64,000 bases of DNA from Acidimicrobiia bacterium (GTDB taxonomy: Bacteria; Actinomycetota; Acidimicrobiia; IMCC26256; PALSA-610), in the NCBI GenBank assembly GCA_026002935.1, contig BPGH01000001.1, positions 607,965 to 671,964 on the forward strand, written 5' to 3'. Each line of letters starts with the position of its first letter. The stretch's first letter is position 1. The notes beneath the pieces were generated by a model. The model saw nothing but the letters and a program-made list of their open reading frames with translations. It did not search any database and had not been told where the DNA came from. Positions 47,116 through 56,604 of this stretch are shown here, one piece after another. The position numbers and the translations under genes were made by a program.

Positions 47116-48513
47116 ATGCGACCGAACCCGCCCCGTATCGCCCGAGTCGTCGTCGCGCTCGGGTGCCTGTCGGCCGGGCTGCTCATGGGCGCGCCGGCGT
47201 CCCACGCAGGGCAGGGCGCGCCGTCGGAGGAGGCGGAGGAGCCCGGCGGGATCGACGTCGTGCAGGTCGACGGGCTGCTCGATCCCGCGAACGCCGCGCT
47301 CGTCGGGGACGTCGTGGCCGAGGCCGAGGCGCGCGGGTCGCACCTCGTCGTCGTGCAGCTCGACGCGACGGGGGCGGTCGACGTCGACGTCGACGACGTC
47401 GTCGAGGTCGTCGCACGCGCGGACGTGCCGATCGGCGTGTGGATCGGCCCGACCGGTTCGGACGCGCGCGGCGCGAGCGGGCTCGTCGCGTTGAACGCGC
47501 ACGTCGTCGCGATGGCGAACGGCTCGGGGATCGGCCCGGTCTCGCCCGAGAATTTCGACGACACGGATCGGCCGACGCGCGGCGAGACGCTCGCGCGGGT
47601 GCGCGACGCACAGCGGCGGAACGGCCGCGAGGCCGCCCGCGCCGACGAGGTCGTGGACGCGCGGCTGTCCGCCGGCGACGCGGGCCGCCTCGGCATCGTG
47701 GACGACGTGCAGCCGACGGTGGGCGACTTCATCGTCTCGCTCGACGGCACGACGGTCTCGGTCGGCGGGCGGTCCGTGGAGCTCGACACCGCCGACGTGA
47801 TCGGGGTCGGTGAGAACCGCCGCCGGCAGCCGAACCAGCAGGTCCGGTTCCACAAGCTCGACCTCGCCCAGCAGCTCTCGCACACCTTCGTCACCCCGTG
47901 GATCGCGTACTTCCTGTTCGTCGCGGGCGCGGCGCTCATCGTGTTCGAGTTCTTCACGGCCGGCATCGGCATCGCGGGGTTCGTCGGGGCGGTCGCCGTG
48001 ATCGCCGCGTGCTACGGCTTCTCGCACCTGCCGGTGCAGGGATGGGCGGTCGGGTTGCTGGTGCTCGGCGTGGTCGGTCTCGCGATCGACCTGCAGGCGG
48101 GCGGCCTCGGCGCGTGGACGTTCCTCGGGAGCGCGGCGACCGTCGCCGGTTCGGTGTGGCTCTACGGGGGCTCGTCACGGCTCGACACGGCGTGGTGGAT
48201 GATCGCGCTCGTCGCGGGCGGACTCGTGGTGTTCATGCTCTCGGGGATGACCGCGATGGTGCGGGCGCGGTTCTCGACCCCGACGGTCGGGCGCGAGGAG
48301 CTCGTGGGCGAGCTCGGCGTCGCCGAGGTCGACGTCGCGCCCGACGGCGTCGTGCGCGTGCGCGACGCGCTGTGGCGCGCCCGGACGAACCGGGCGACGC
48401 CGATCCCGGCGGGCGGGGAGATCCGCGTCGTGGCGGTCGAGGGGATCGTGCTCGAGGTGGAGCCGGCGCAGGGGGGCGCCCGCGACTACCGCGACCGGGC
48501 GCGTCGGCGCTGA
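47116..48513 (+). CDS. NfeD family membrane protein with ClpP/SppA-like N-terminal domain
   Basis: 465 aa, long-form NfeD. Signal peptide (VVVALGCLSAGLLMGAPASHA), then a crotonase-fold protease-like domain (residues 45-200) with SDARGASGLVALNAHVVAMA where long NfeD proteins carry their Ser, four to five TM helices (residues 255-385), and a C-terminal OB domain starting VGREELVGELGVAEV. Long NfeD proteins work with stomatins in membrane protein quality control. No stomatin gene adjoins it here. It is divergent from the ArsA-type pair. Confidence 0.88.
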   Translation: MRPNPPRIARVVVALGCLSAGLLMGAPASHAGQGAPSEEAEEPGGIDVVQVDGLLDPANAALVGDVVAEAEARGSHLVVVQLDATGAVDVDVDDVVEVVARADVPIGVWIGPTGSDARGASGLVALNAHVVAMANGSGIGPVSPENFDDTDRPTRGETLARVRDAQRRNGREAARADEVVDARLSAGDAGRLGIVDDVQPTVGDFIVSLDGTTVSVGGRSVELDTADVIGVGENRRRQPNQQVRFHKLDLAQQLSHTFVTPWIAYFLFVAGAALIVFEFFTAGIGIAGFVGAVAVIAACYGFSHLPVQGWAVGLLVLGVVGLAIDLQAGGLGAWTFLGSAATVAGSVWLYGGSSRLDTAWWMIALVAGGLVVFMLSGMTAMVRARFSTPTVGREELVGELGVAEVDVAPDGVVRVRDALWRARTNRATPIPAGGEIRVVAVEGIVLEVEPAQGGARDYRDRARRR

Positions 48514-48545
48514 GCAGGCCTTTTGTGCCCCTACCGGACCGCGGG

Positions 48546-48551
48546 TACGTT
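48546..48551 (+). promoter_or_regulatory. -10 box of whiB
   Basis: TACGTT with a leader of about 18 bases carrying CGGAGGGG before the GTG; a leadered unit, unlike most neighbours. Confidence 0.4.
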
Positions 48552-48575
48552 CCGCCCGGCCGCGCAGCGGAGGGG

Positions 48576-48839
48576 GTGGCAACCGTGCTGGGCATCCTTC
48601 ACGACACCTGGCATCTGAAGGCGGCGTGCCGGGGGCCGGAGTCGGACCTCTTCTTCCCCCCGCCGATCCCGGAGCGCCGCGAGGAGCGCGAGGCCCGCGA
48701 GGAGAGGGCCAAGGCGATCTGCGCGCGGTGTGCCGTGCGTACCGAGTGCCTCGACTTCGCGCTGCGGGTGCGCGAGCCGCACGGCATCTGGGGCGGGCTC
48801 ACCGAGTCGGAGCGCCGGCGCCTCCTCCCGCGCACCTGA
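48576..48839 (+). CDS. WhiB family iron-sulfur transcription factor
   Basis: 87 aa. The 4Fe-4S cluster ligands are Cys18 (KAACRGPES), Cys49 and Cys52 (CARC) and Cys58 (TEC). The beta-turn GIWGG (70-74) and the basic tail ERRRLLPRT are the sigma-factor- and DNA-binding elements. It is WhiB1/WhiB2-like in size; the subfamily cannot be settled. Closest neighbours are NfeD, the ArsA-type pair (linked to whiB4 in M. tuberculosis) and selB. GTG at 48576 has a GGAGGGG site; the Trp-rich MATVLGILHDTWHL leader is included. Confidence 0.92.
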   Translation: MATVLGILHDTWHLKAACRGPESDLFFPPPIPERREEREAREERAKAICARCAVRTECLDFALRVREPHGIWGGLTESERRRLLPRT

Positions 48840-48899
48840 CCCGCAACGCCTCGGCGCGCACCCGACGGGCCGCCGACCACCGCGCGCGACCCCGGCCCG

Positions 48900-50681
48900 T
48901 CAACCCGGGCGGTCGCCGGCGCGTGGCCCGGCGACGCGCAGGTCGCCGCGCCGGCGTGTGACGCCCTCGGCGTCGAGGCGCGCGAGGAGCGGCACGACGT
49001 GCCGGCGTGACGACCCGAGCAGGTCGCGGACCTCGCCGACGCTCAGCGCGCCGCGCTCGTGCAGCGCGTCCGCGACCAGCGAGCGGGCGCGCGCGAACGC
49101 CGCGGCCGACCAGACGACGTCGCCGAGGTCGACGAGGGCGCCCGCGTGCACGAGCGCCCGCACGAGTGCCGGTGACGCACCCACGTCGGCGGGCGCGGGC
49201 GGGTCGAACGGGCGCGCGTCGAGCGCGTCGAGGAGCGCGCGTGCGGCCGGGTCGTCGGCGACGGCGCCGCCCGCCTCCCGGACGAGGCCGTGCTCGGTGA
49301 CCAGGGCGGGCTCGTGCCCGAGCACGGCGCGCATGCGGGCGGGATCGAGCCCGAGCTCGGCGGCGAGCGTCGCGACCTCGACGCCCGGGCTCCCCGCGGG
49401 ACGCCCCCGGACCGCCCTGACCGCGTGGGCGCGCGCCGCGTCGAGCGCCTCCCGCGCGACGAGCCAGCCGCCGGCCTCGACGGCGTGCCCCGCCGCGACG
49501 AGCCGCCGGCGCGCGTCCGGCCATCCCGTGAGCGGCGCGCCCGCGTCGGGCCGCAACCACGGGTGGGCCGCCATCACGCGCGCGCCGAGCGGCAGCGCGC
49601 AGCGGGCCCGCGCGTCGGCGGGCCGCGGCGCGGGCGTCAGGTCGAGCACGACCGCACCGCCGAGCGTGGCCTGGCGGCCCGACGACCGCAGCACGACCCG
49701 GTCTCCGGGGACCAGCGGGAGCGGTGCCGCGAGGTGGAGCCGCCCGAGCGTCCCGTGCTCGTCGAGGAGGCGGAGCCGGCCCTCGTGCTCGCCCGACCCG
49801 ACGTGGGCCTGCACGCGCGCGCGGCGGGGGAAGCCCTCGCCGGCGACCGCGCGCAGGGCCACGTCGACGAGCTGCACCGTGTGCCACTGGCCCGGCCGGA
49901 CGACCGCGGCGCCGCGCGCCACGTCCTCGCTCGCGACGCCGGCGAGGTTGCAGGCGACCCGGCTGCCGGGCACGGCGACCTCGACCCGTTCGTGGCGCGA
50001 CTCGATCCGCCGGATCCGCGCCCGGTGCCCGCCCGGCTCGACGACGACGTCCGCGTCGACCTCGAGCGGCCCGCCGGTCAGCGTGCCGGTGACGACCGTC
50101 CCCGCGCCGCGCGCGGAGAAGACGCGGTCGACCCACAGGCGGGGCCGGCCCACGTCGACGGGCGGCGGCGCGGCCGCGAGCACGGCGTCGAGCGCGGACC
50201 GGAGCTCGTCGAGCCCGCGCCCGGTGGGTGCGTCGCAGACGACGACCGGCCAGCCGGCCGCCGCCGTGTCCGCGAGGCGGTCCTCGAGCTCCAGGCGGAC
50301 GAGGTCGACGGTCTGCGCGTCGACGAGGGCGGCCTTGGTGAGCGCGATCACACCGTGGCGCACGTCGAGCAGGTCGAGGATCCGGACGTGCTCCTCCGTC
50401 TGGGGCATCCAGCCCTCGTTCGCGGCGACGACGAGGAGCGCGACGTCGACGGCCCCCACCCCGGCCAGCATGTTCTTCACGAAGCGCACGTGGCCGGGCA
50501 CGTCGACGAAGCCGATCTCGCGGCCCGACGGCAGGGTGGTGAACGCGAACCCGAGGTCGATGGTGAGGCCGCGCGCCTTCTCCTCGGGGAACCGGTCCGG
50601 GTCGGTGCCGGTCAGCGCGAGCACGAGCGCCGACTTGCCGTGGTCGACGTGACCGGCCGTCGCCACCGTGCGCACGGTCAC
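48900..50681 (-). CDS. selB: selenocysteine-specific elongation factor SelB
   Basis: 593 aa. The GTPase domain has GHVDHGKS at 10-17, DVPGHVRFVKNMLAGVG and LTKAAL (variant of NKxD); domains II and III follow, then the C-terminal winged helices (ERGALSVGEVRDLLGSSRRHVVPLLARLD) that bind the SECIS hairpin in bacteria. It delivers Sec-tRNA to UGA codons. The GTG start overlaps the selA stop (GTGA). No selC or selD was found in the window. Confidence 0.92.
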   Translation of the reverse strand: MTVRTVATAGHVDHGKSALVLALTGTDPDRFPEEKARGLTIDLGFAFTTLPSGREIGFVDVPGHVRFVKNMLAGVGAVDVALLVVAANEGWMPQTEEHVRILDLLDVRHGVIALTKAALVDAQTVDLVRLELEDRLADTAAAGWPVVVCDAPTGRGLDELRSALDAVLAAAPPPVDVGRPRLWVDRVFSARGAGTVVTGTLTGGPLEVDADVVVEPGGHRARIRRIESRHERVEVAVPGSRVACNLAGVASEDVARGAAVVRPGQWHTVQLVDVALRAVAGEGFPRRARVQAHVGSGEHEGRLRLLDEHGTLGRLHLAAPLPLVPGDRVVLRSSGRQATLGGAVVLDLTPAPRPADARARCALPLGARVMAAHPWLRPDAGAPLTGWPDARRRLVAAGHAVEAGGWLVAREALDAARAHAVRAVRGRPAGSPGVEVATLAAELGLDPARMRAVLGHEPALVTEHGLVREAGGAVADDPAARALLDALDARPFDPPAPADVGASPALVRALVHAGALVDLGDVVWSAAAFARARSLVADALHERGALSVGEVRDLLGSSRRHVVPLLARLDAEGVTRRRGDLRVAGPRAGDRPG

Positions 50682-52018
50682 CCGCCCGCGGCGGTCGCCT
50701 CGCGGAGCGCGGCGACGAGACGCTCGTCGTCGTGGGGCTCCACCGTGCGCAGGTCGCACACCACCCGCCCGCCGTCGATCCGCGCGACCACGCGCGCCCG
50801 GCGCAGGTCGGCGGTGACCGCGGCCGGCGGCCGCGCCGGTGCGACCGCGACGCCGCCGACGGGATCGTCAGGCCCGGCAGCGAGCCGCCGCCCGCGGCGG
50901 CCTCGGTGTCGACGACCGCCGCGCCGGGCACGTGCCCGGCGATCCGCCGCGCGCGGACCCGCAGCGTCTCGACCGGCGTGGTGGCGAGTCGCCAGAGCGG
51001 GAGCGCGCCCGCGGTGCCGTCGAGGTACGCGAGCGCCACCTGCTGCATTCCGGCGAGCGTCAGCTTGTCGGCGCGCACGGCGCGGGCGAGCGGGTGGGTC
51101 TTGCACCGTTCCACGAGCGACCGCCGACCCACGATCACACCCGCCTGGGGGCCGCCGAGCAGCTTGTCGCCCGAGAACGTGACGAGCGCCGCGCCGCCGG
51201 CGACGCACTGCCGAACGCCGAGCTCGCCCTGCAGCCAGGGCGGCCGCTGCCGCCAGCCAGGGCGTCGTGTCGTCGAGCAGCCCGGAGCCGGCGTCGACCA
51301 CGACCGGCGGGCCGAGGCCCGCGAGCTCGGCCACGCCGACCGACGCCACGAACCCGACCATCCGGTAGTTGGACGCGTGCACCTTGAGCACGAGCGCGGT
51401 CGCCTCACCGATCGCGCGCTCGTAGTCGTCGCGCCGCGTCCGGTTCGTCGTACCCACCTCGACCAACCGGGCGCCGGTCTCGGCCATGATCTCCGGTACG
51501 CGGAACCCGCCGCCGATCTCGACGAGCTCGCCACGGGAGACGACGACCTCGCGGCCGCGCGCGAGCGTCGCGAGGACCAGGAGCACCGCGGCGGCGTTGT
51601 TGTTCACGACCATGCCCGCCTCGGCGCCGACCGCGAGCGCGAGGAGGTGGCCGGCGTGCTCGTGGCGCGAACCGCGTACGCCCTCGGGCATCCGGTACTC
51701 GAGGTTGGAGTATGCCGCCACGTCGGCCATCGCGGCGACGGTCCGCGTCCCGAGCGGGGCGCGCCCGAGATTCGTGTGCAGCAGCACCCCGGTCGCGTTC
51801 ACCACGGGTCCGAGGAGCCGGGCCCGCGCCGTCGCGGCCCGCTCGCGCGCGTCGGCGACGACGTCCTCCGGTGCGATCGTGCGGCCGCGCTCGACGAGTG
51901 CCCGGGCCGCCCCGACGGCGTCGCGGGCCGCGCGCGCGAAGAGCTCGTGAGGCAGGCCGTCGTGCGCGATCTGCGCGATCACGCGCTCGACGCTGGGCAG
52001 GTGTCGGCGCGGATCCAT
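50678..52018 (-). CDS. selA: L-seryl-tRNA(Sec) selenium transferase SelA, broken by two compensating frameshifts
   Basis: About 446 aa. The N-terminal part ([55 protein letters not shown]) is in one frame; the PLP Lys region ([20 protein letters not shown]) lies in another frame between about 51250 and 50866; the last part ([19 protein letters not shown]) returns to the first. The shifts are +1 near 51250 and -1 near 50866, leaving total length unchanged. SelA is a PLP enzyme that converts Ser-tRNA(Sec) to Sec-tRNA(Sec). ATG with a TACGCT box 7 bases upstream. Confidence 0.85.
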   Translation of the reverse strand: MDPRRHLPSVERVIAQIAHDGLPHELFARAARDAVGAARALVERGRTIAPEDVVADARERAATARARLLGPVVNATGVLLHTNLGRAPLGTRTVAAMADVAAYSNLEYRMPEGVRGSRHEHAGHLLALAVGAEAGMVVNNNAAAVLLVLATLARGREVVVSRGELVEIGGGFRVPEIMAETGARLVEVGTTNRTRRDDYERAIGEATALVLKVHASNYRMVGFVASVGVAELAGLGPPVVVDAGSGLLDDTTPWLAAAAALAAGRARRSAVRRRRRGARHVLGRQAARRPPGGCDRGSAVARGTVQDPPARPRRARRQADARRNAAGGARVPRRHRGRAPALATRHHAGRDAAGPRAADRRARARRGGRRHRGRRGRRLAAGPDDPVGGVAVAPARPPAAVTADLRRARVVARIDGGRVVCDLRTVEPHDDERLVAALREATAAGG

Positions 52019-52025
52019 CGCCGCG

Positions 52026-52031
52026 AGCGTA
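52026..52031 (-). promoter_or_regulatory. -10 box of selA-selB
   Basis: TACGCT on the minus strand, 7 bases before the selA ATG; leaderless type. Confidence 0.5.
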
Positions 52032-52064
52032 CGACGGGGCGGCCGGGCCGCCGCGGGTGCCCTC

Positions 52065-52070
52065 TAGACT
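52065..52070 (+). promoter_or_regulatory. -10 box of the NUDIX gene
   Basis: TAGACT, 7 bases before the GTG at 52078; the out-of-frame ATG at 52074 is too close to it. It therefore decides the start. Confidence 0.5.
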
Positions 52071-52077
52071 CCCATGG

Positions 52078-52915
52078 GTGAGCACGGTCCGCGAAGCCGC
52101 AACCGTGATGCTGGTTCGCGACCGGCCCGGCCTCGAGGTGCTCGTCCTGCGGCGTACGCCGCACGCGGTCTTCGTCCCGGGGGCGACCGTGTTCCCCGGC
52201 GGCGCCGTCGAACCCGCCGACCGGGCCGCGGCGGCGCGCGTCGCCGGGATCACCGACGCGGAGGCGTCACGCGACCACGGGCTCGCGTCCGGCGGCCTCG
52301 CGTACCGGGTGGCGGCCGTGCGCGAGTGCTTCGAGGAGGCGGGGATCCTGCTCGCGCGGCGCCGGGACGGTGGACGCGGTGCTGCCCGACCCGGCGTGGC
52401 GGCGGGCGTGCAACGCGGGCACGGCGACGCTCGCCGATGTTCTCGAGGCGTGCGACCTCGTCGTCGACGGCCGCGCGCTGCGGGTGTTCTCCCACTGGCT
52501 GACCCCGATCGGGGCGCCGCGCCGCTACGACACGTGGTTCTTCGTCGCGCCGGCGCCCGACGGCGACGACGGCCGTCCCGACGACTCGGAGCTCGTCGCG
52601 TCGGAGTGGGTCCGGCCGGGGGACGCGCTCGCGCGCGCCCGCCGCGGGGAGATCGAGCTCATCGAGCCGACGCTGCGCAGCCTCGTGGCGCTCGAACGGT
52701 TCCGGACGGCGGCGGAGCTCCTCGCGGCGCTCGACGCGGTGCCGCGGGACGGCGCCGGCCGGCCGTTCGTGGTGGGCGACGGCGTGGGGGAGCGCGTCGT
52801 GCTGCCGGGCGACGACGTCGCGGGGGCGGGCCGGTGGACGATCCCGCTGCCCGACGTCGACTTCCGCGTGCGCGGGCGGGCACTCGCGGAGGGGGCGTCG
52901 TCGTGGCCGACCTGA
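52078..52915 (+). CDS. NUDIX hydrolase, frame broken near 52368
   Basis: About 279 aa. The first part has [31 protein letters not shown] and the Nudix box core [16 protein letters not shown]; the second part, in another frame, has [36 protein letters not shown] and [14 protein letters not shown]. One extra base near 52368-52370 separates them. The family cleaves nucleoside diphosphate-linked substrates; this arrangement resembles NUDT19/coenzyme A-type hydrolases, substrate uncertain. The stop overlaps the next start by 13 bases, so the two are coupled. Confidence 0.8.
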
Positions 52916-53745
52916 CGCCCGGCGTCCCGAGCGCGCTGTCGCCGCTGGTGCGCCGCGTCGTCGCACCCAACCCGGGCCTCATGACCGGGCCGGGCACCAA
53001 CACGTACCTCGTCGGCATCGACGAGGTCGCCGTGATCGACCCGGGCCCCGACGACGAGCGTCACGTCGACGCGATCGTCGGCGCGTCGATGTCGGACCGG
53101 GTCCGGTGGGTGCTGCTCACCCACACGCACCCCGACCACTGGCCGGCCGCGCGCCGCATCCGCGAGCGGACGGGCGCCGAGGTCGCGGGTCACCCCCGTC
53201 CGCCGAAGGCCGACGGGTTCGACCTCACGCTCGACCGGGTGCTGGCCGACGGCGACACGATCGAGGGCACGGAGTTCCGCATCGAGGTGCTGCACACCCC
53301 GGGTCACGCGCCGAACCACCTCTGCTTCCTGCTCGAGGAGGAGCGGATGCTGTTCACCGGCGACCACGTGTTGCAGGGCACGACGACGGTGGTGAACCCG
53401 AGGCGCGGCGGCGACATGCGCGAATACCTCGCGTCGCTCGAACGGCTGCGCGCGTTGAAGCGCGTCGCCCGCATCGCCCCGGGTCACGGTGACGTGATCG
53501 ACGACCCCGACGCGGTGCTCGCCGAGTACGTGGCGCACCGCCGGATGCGCGAGCGCCAGATCCTGAAGGTGCTGCGCGCCGGCCCGGCGCGGATCCCCGG
53601 GATCGTCGCGGCGCTCTACACGGACACCCCCGAGGGCCTGCTCGAGATGGCCGAGCGGCAGGTGCACGCCCACCTCCTCAAGCTGCGGGCCGAGGGCAAG
53701 GTCACGGGCTCGGCCACGAAGGGCCCCTGGTCGCTCGCCTCCTGA
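52903..53745 (+). CDS. metallo-beta-lactamase-fold hydrolase (LACTB2-like)
   Basis: 280 aa. The metal site is [15 protein letters not shown] (H-x-H-x-D-H), [23 protein letters not shown] and IAPGHGDVI. The C-terminal 55 residues form a winged helix ([16 protein letters not shown] to [14 protein letters not shown]), as in LACTB2. Such proteins act as endoribonucleases or hydrolases in mammals; the bacterial substrate is not known. Start GTG at 52903 lies inside the NUDIX gene. Both precede a gene for an exported protein after a 200-base gap. Confidence 0.85.
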   Translation: MADLTPGVPSALSPLVRRVVAPNPGLMTGPGTNTYLVGIDEVAVIDPGPDDERHVDAIVGASMSDRVRWVLLTHTHPDHWPAARRIRERTGAEVAGHPRPPKADGFDLTLDRVLADGDTIEGTEFRIEVLHTPGHAPNHLCFLLEEERMLFTGDHVLQGTTTVVNPRRGGDMREYLASLERLRALKRVARIAPGHGDVIDDPDAVLAEYVAHRRMRERQILKVLRAGPARIPGIVAALYTDTPEGLLEMAERQVHAHLLKLRAEGKVTGSATKGPWSLAS

Positions 53746-53761
53746 GCCCGCCGCGATCCCG

Positions 53762-53776
53762 CGCCCGCCGCGGGCG
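53762..53776 (+). terminator. hairpin after the MBL-fold gene
   Basis: CGCCCG-ccg-CGGGCG, a perfect 6-bp stem 16 bases after the stop at 53745. Confidence 0.45.
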
Positions 53777-53917
53777 GACTTGACGCGACGTACGGATCGC
53801 GCAAGTTTGTGCCCGGTCGTCCGGATCGGGCGACCCGTCCCCGGCCGCCCCGGGGGCGCGGGGGAAGCGTCGGACGTGAGTGGGGCACGGTTCGTCGGAC
53901 CCACCGCGTGCGCGCGG

Positions 53918-53947
53918 CTCCTCCGCCATGCGACGAGGAGGAGGAAG
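53918..53947 (+). promoter_or_regulatory. strong ribosome site with an upstream complement
   Basis: GAGGAGGAGGAAG (53935-53947) is the strongest Shine-Dalgarno seen here, but CTCCTCCG (53918-53925) can pair with it across a loop of about 10 bases. It may gate translation of the exported protein. Confidence 0.35.
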
Positions 53948-53948
53948 C

Positions 53949-54656
53949 GTGAGGACCAGACGCATCATCGGGTGCGCGCTCGCTGCGGCGCTCGGCGCCA
54001 CCGGCCTGTCCCTCGGCGGGACGCCGGCGGGCGCGGCCGTGGAGGGCACGCTCGTGACCTGCAGCACCGGGACCGGCGACATCGGTGACGCCAAGTTCGC
54101 GCCGGGGTTGACGACCGTCGAGAAGAAGCAGACGATCTCCGGTTCCTTCGACGCGACCGGTTGCTCGGCGAGCGAGGCCGAGCTCGACGAGATCGCGGCG
54201 GAGTCGAAGTTCGGGGTGACGAAGACGGTCGCGGGCGGCCGGCCGAGCCCGCTGGCGAAGGCGAACGCCAAGTTCAAGTTCACGACCTACGGCGACTGCC
54301 TCGGGCTGGTGCTCGCCGACCCCGACGACACGGGCGAGTACCTCCCGTGGGGGACGGTGACGCTCACCTTCACCACGGCGAGCGGCGCGAAGGTCGCGAC
54401 CGCGAGCGTGTTCGCGACGCTGACCGCGGCCGGTGCCTCCGCCACGGTGGAGGGCATCGTCACCAAGGGCCTCGGTGTCGGCGGCGAGTTCGTCGCCACC
54501 GCGTCGTTCTCGCCCGTCGCGACCGACGACACCAACGGCAACACCAGCCCCGACTTCGTCGACTGCGCGCTCGCCGGCGACCCGACCGCGGTCGGGAAGA
54601 TCGTCGACGTGGTCGCGCCGGCGACCCTGTCGGTGACCCTCCCCGCCACGCCCTGA
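53949..54656 (+). CDS. exported protein of unknown function
   Basis: 235 aa. A signal peptide ([19 protein letters not shown], cleavage after AGAA) precedes a beta-rich mature domain with four Cys (VTCSTG, TGCSAS, YGDCLG, VDCALA), suggesting two disulfides. Repeated KFKFTTYGDCLG and VTLTFTTASGAKVATASVF stretches give an immunoglobulin-like look. No known family was recognised. GTG start follows a very strong GAGGAGGAGGA site. Its closest neighbour is a small lipoprotein. Confidence 0.7.
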   Translation: MRTRRIIGCALAAALGATGLSLGGTPAGAAVEGTLVTCSTGTGDIGDAKFAPGLTTVEKKQTISGSFDATGCSASEAELDEIAAESKFGVTKTVAGGRPSPLAKANAKFKFTTYGDCLGLVLADPDDTGEYLPWGTVTLTFTTASGAKVATASVFATLTAAGASATVEGIVTKGLGVGGEFVATASFSPVATDDTNGNTSPDFVDCALAGDPTAVGKIVDVVAPATLSVTLPATP

Positions 54657-54661
54657 ACGGC

Positions 54662-55225
54662 GTGGTCGTGGCGTCCTGCGCGGCGGTCGGCCCGGCCCGC
54701 GGCCGGGCCGGCCGGCCCGCTGCGCCGCGGCGCGCGGGACGGCGCCGGGCGCTGATCGCGGCCGTCGCGCTGGTCGCCGCGGGGTGCGCCCGCCCCGGCG
54801 GCGACGGCGCGGCGGCCGGCGAGGGGGGCTGGGCACCGGAAGCGGTCGCGGCGATCGTCGCGACCGCTTCCGGCCTCGCCGGGGCGGGCCTCGGCTGCGG
54901 CGACTTCGATCCCTACGAGTACGGGCGCGTCGCCGCCGAGTACGAGGGCTCGCTGCCGGTGCCCGCCGCGATGGGCGAGTGCACCGGGCCGGACGGCGAG
55001 CACCTGGAGCTCGCCGCGTTCGCGGACGGCGGTGCCCGGCGCCGCTTCGTCGAGGAGAAGGCGGCGTTCCTCTGCCGCCGGGCGCGCGAGGCGGGGCTCG
55101 CCGCGTTCGGGGGCTTCCCCTACGTCGAAGCGGGCCGCGTCCTGGTGCAGCCGGACACGGCGCCGGCCGCGCGGCGCATCGCGGGCGCGCTCGGCGGCCG
55201 GGCGGCGCGGGCCGGGTGCGGGTGA
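54662..55225 (+). CDS. small lipoprotein of unknown function
   Basis: 187 aa. A basic N terminus and hydrophobic stretch (ALIAAVALVAAGC) with a lipobox-like cleavage before the Cys (AAGC), then a folded domain with further Cys (LGCGDFDPYEYG, MGECTGP, FLCRRARE and a C-terminal Cys). No family recognised. GTG at 54662 lies 5 bases after the exported protein's stop, so they are probably co-transcribed; GTG at 54668 is also possible. Confidence 0.6.
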   Translation: MVVASCAAVGPARGRAGRPAAPRRAGRRRALIAAVALVAAGCARPGGDGAAAGEGGWAPEAVAAIVATASGLAGAGLGCGDFDPYEYGRVAAEYEGSLPVPAAMGECTGPDGEHLELAAFADGGARRRFVEEKAAFLCRRAREAGLAAFGGFPYVEAGRVLVQPDTAPAARRIAGALGGRAARAGCG

Positions 55226-55261
55226 TCGGCCGGTGCCACGGGGCCGGACGGACGCCGCGCG

Positions 55262-56499
55262 TCAGCCCGTGCACGCCCACGGGTAGCCGCGGGCGTCGTC
55301 CAGCTCGGCGGGCGTGAGGCCCTGCGCGTCGGCGACCGACGCGACCGTGCCCGGGCCGCACGAGAGCACACCGCCCGCCGCGGTCGTCAGCGAGGCGGCG
55401 ACGACCGGGGGCCGGGTCGCGCCGACCCAGACGATGGTGCCGCGCCCGTCCGCGGCCACGGACGCGACCGCGCCGAGGGCGCTGCCGTCGAGCCGGAGGA
55501 AGCGCGCGTCCGTGACCTCGACGGCGGTGACCGCCACCACGACGTCGGCCGGTCCGGCCCCCCGGGTGGTGAAGGGGAACTCGATCGCGAGCGGCGGCGG
55601 TGTCGAGGGCGGCGGCACGGGGATGCACGCGACGTCGGTCGCGACGAGCCGCGGCGACGACGTGAAGCGCCAGCAGTCACCGCCGCCCGACGCCGGCGCG
55701 CGCTCGAGCGCCCACGGCACCCCCTCGTGGCGACCGCTCGCGACCCGCACCCACGGCCCCGCCGGCGCCGGCGCCGTGCCCCCCGCGGTGCCCGTGTCGG
55801 TGACGTCGCCGCCGGCGGGCGCGGGCACGTCGACCGGCGCGCCGTAGCCCGTCACCTCGTAGTCGACCGTCGCGCCCGCGGCCTCGACGCGCACCCGCGC
55901 GAGGCGCCGGTCCGGCCCGACCCACAACGTCGCGGCGGACGCGCCGAGCGGGCGCAGCGCGGCCGCGTCGAGGTCGTGGCGCCGCCGCTCGCCGTCGGGC
56001 CGGCCCGTGCCGAGCCCGGCGCGGGCGGCGCGCAGCAGGTCGAGCAGTTCGAACGGCCCCACGATCGCCGGGTGCACGAGCGCCAGCGCGCGGGCCGGGC
56101 GCCGCAGCCACGTCGGTTCGCCCGCCCGGCGCAGGAAGACGCGTTCGCCGGCGGGCAGCCGCGGGTCGGTGAGCGTCGCGTCGTCGGCCTCGGCGCGCTC
56201 GAAGTACACGGATCCGCCGACGACGCGCGCCTCGAGCCGCACGACCGCGCCGTCCCCGGCGGCGACCGGGTAGCCGACGCGCGCGGCGGCGGCTGCGCCG
56301 CGTAGGTGCCGCGCACCTCGTCCTCCCGGCCGCCGCGGGTGCGGGTGCCCTCGACGGTGGCGGTCGCCCCGCCGGCGGTCGCGGCCCGCACCGCGTCGAG
56401 CGTCGCCGGGCCCGGTGGGGCCGTTCCCCCGCCGCCGGCGCACGCCGCGGCCGCGACGGCGAGCGCGCACACCCCCACCAGTGCCCGGGTCCCCACCAT
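55262..56499 (-). CDS. lipoprotein of unknown function, frame broken near 56297
   Basis: About 412 aa. The N terminus (MVGTRALVGVCALAVAAAAC) is a lipoprotein signal with an AAAC lipobox, followed by TLDAVRAATAGGATATVEGT. After GTYAAQPP the frame must change; the rest (ARVGYPVAAGDGAVVRLEAR and on to CTG) is in another frame. One base is missing near 56290-56303. The mature part looks like a beta-rich surface protein with a few conserved Cys; no family was recognised. ATG at 56499. Convergent with the small lipoprotein gene. Confidence 0.65.
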
Positions 56500-56553
56500 C
56501 GGGTCATCGTCGCGCGGGCGGGCAACGGGTGGCAGGGGGCGGGGGGACGGCCG

Positions 56554-56559
56554 TACCCT
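56554..56559 (+). promoter_or_regulatory. -10 box of the aldehyde dehydrogenase gene
   Basis: TACCCT with a leader of about 38 bases that carries GAGGAGGA (56590-56597) 7 bases before the GTG; leadered unit. Confidence 0.45.
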
Positions 56560-56604
56560 GCACGGAGCAGGACCGTCGGGCCCGACCGCGAGGAGGACCG
56601 CACC

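Noticed and set aside
52074-52076. ATG as start of the NUDIX gene.
   Set aside because: It is out of frame with the Nudix motifs; GTG at 52078 is in frame and correctly spaced from TAGACT.
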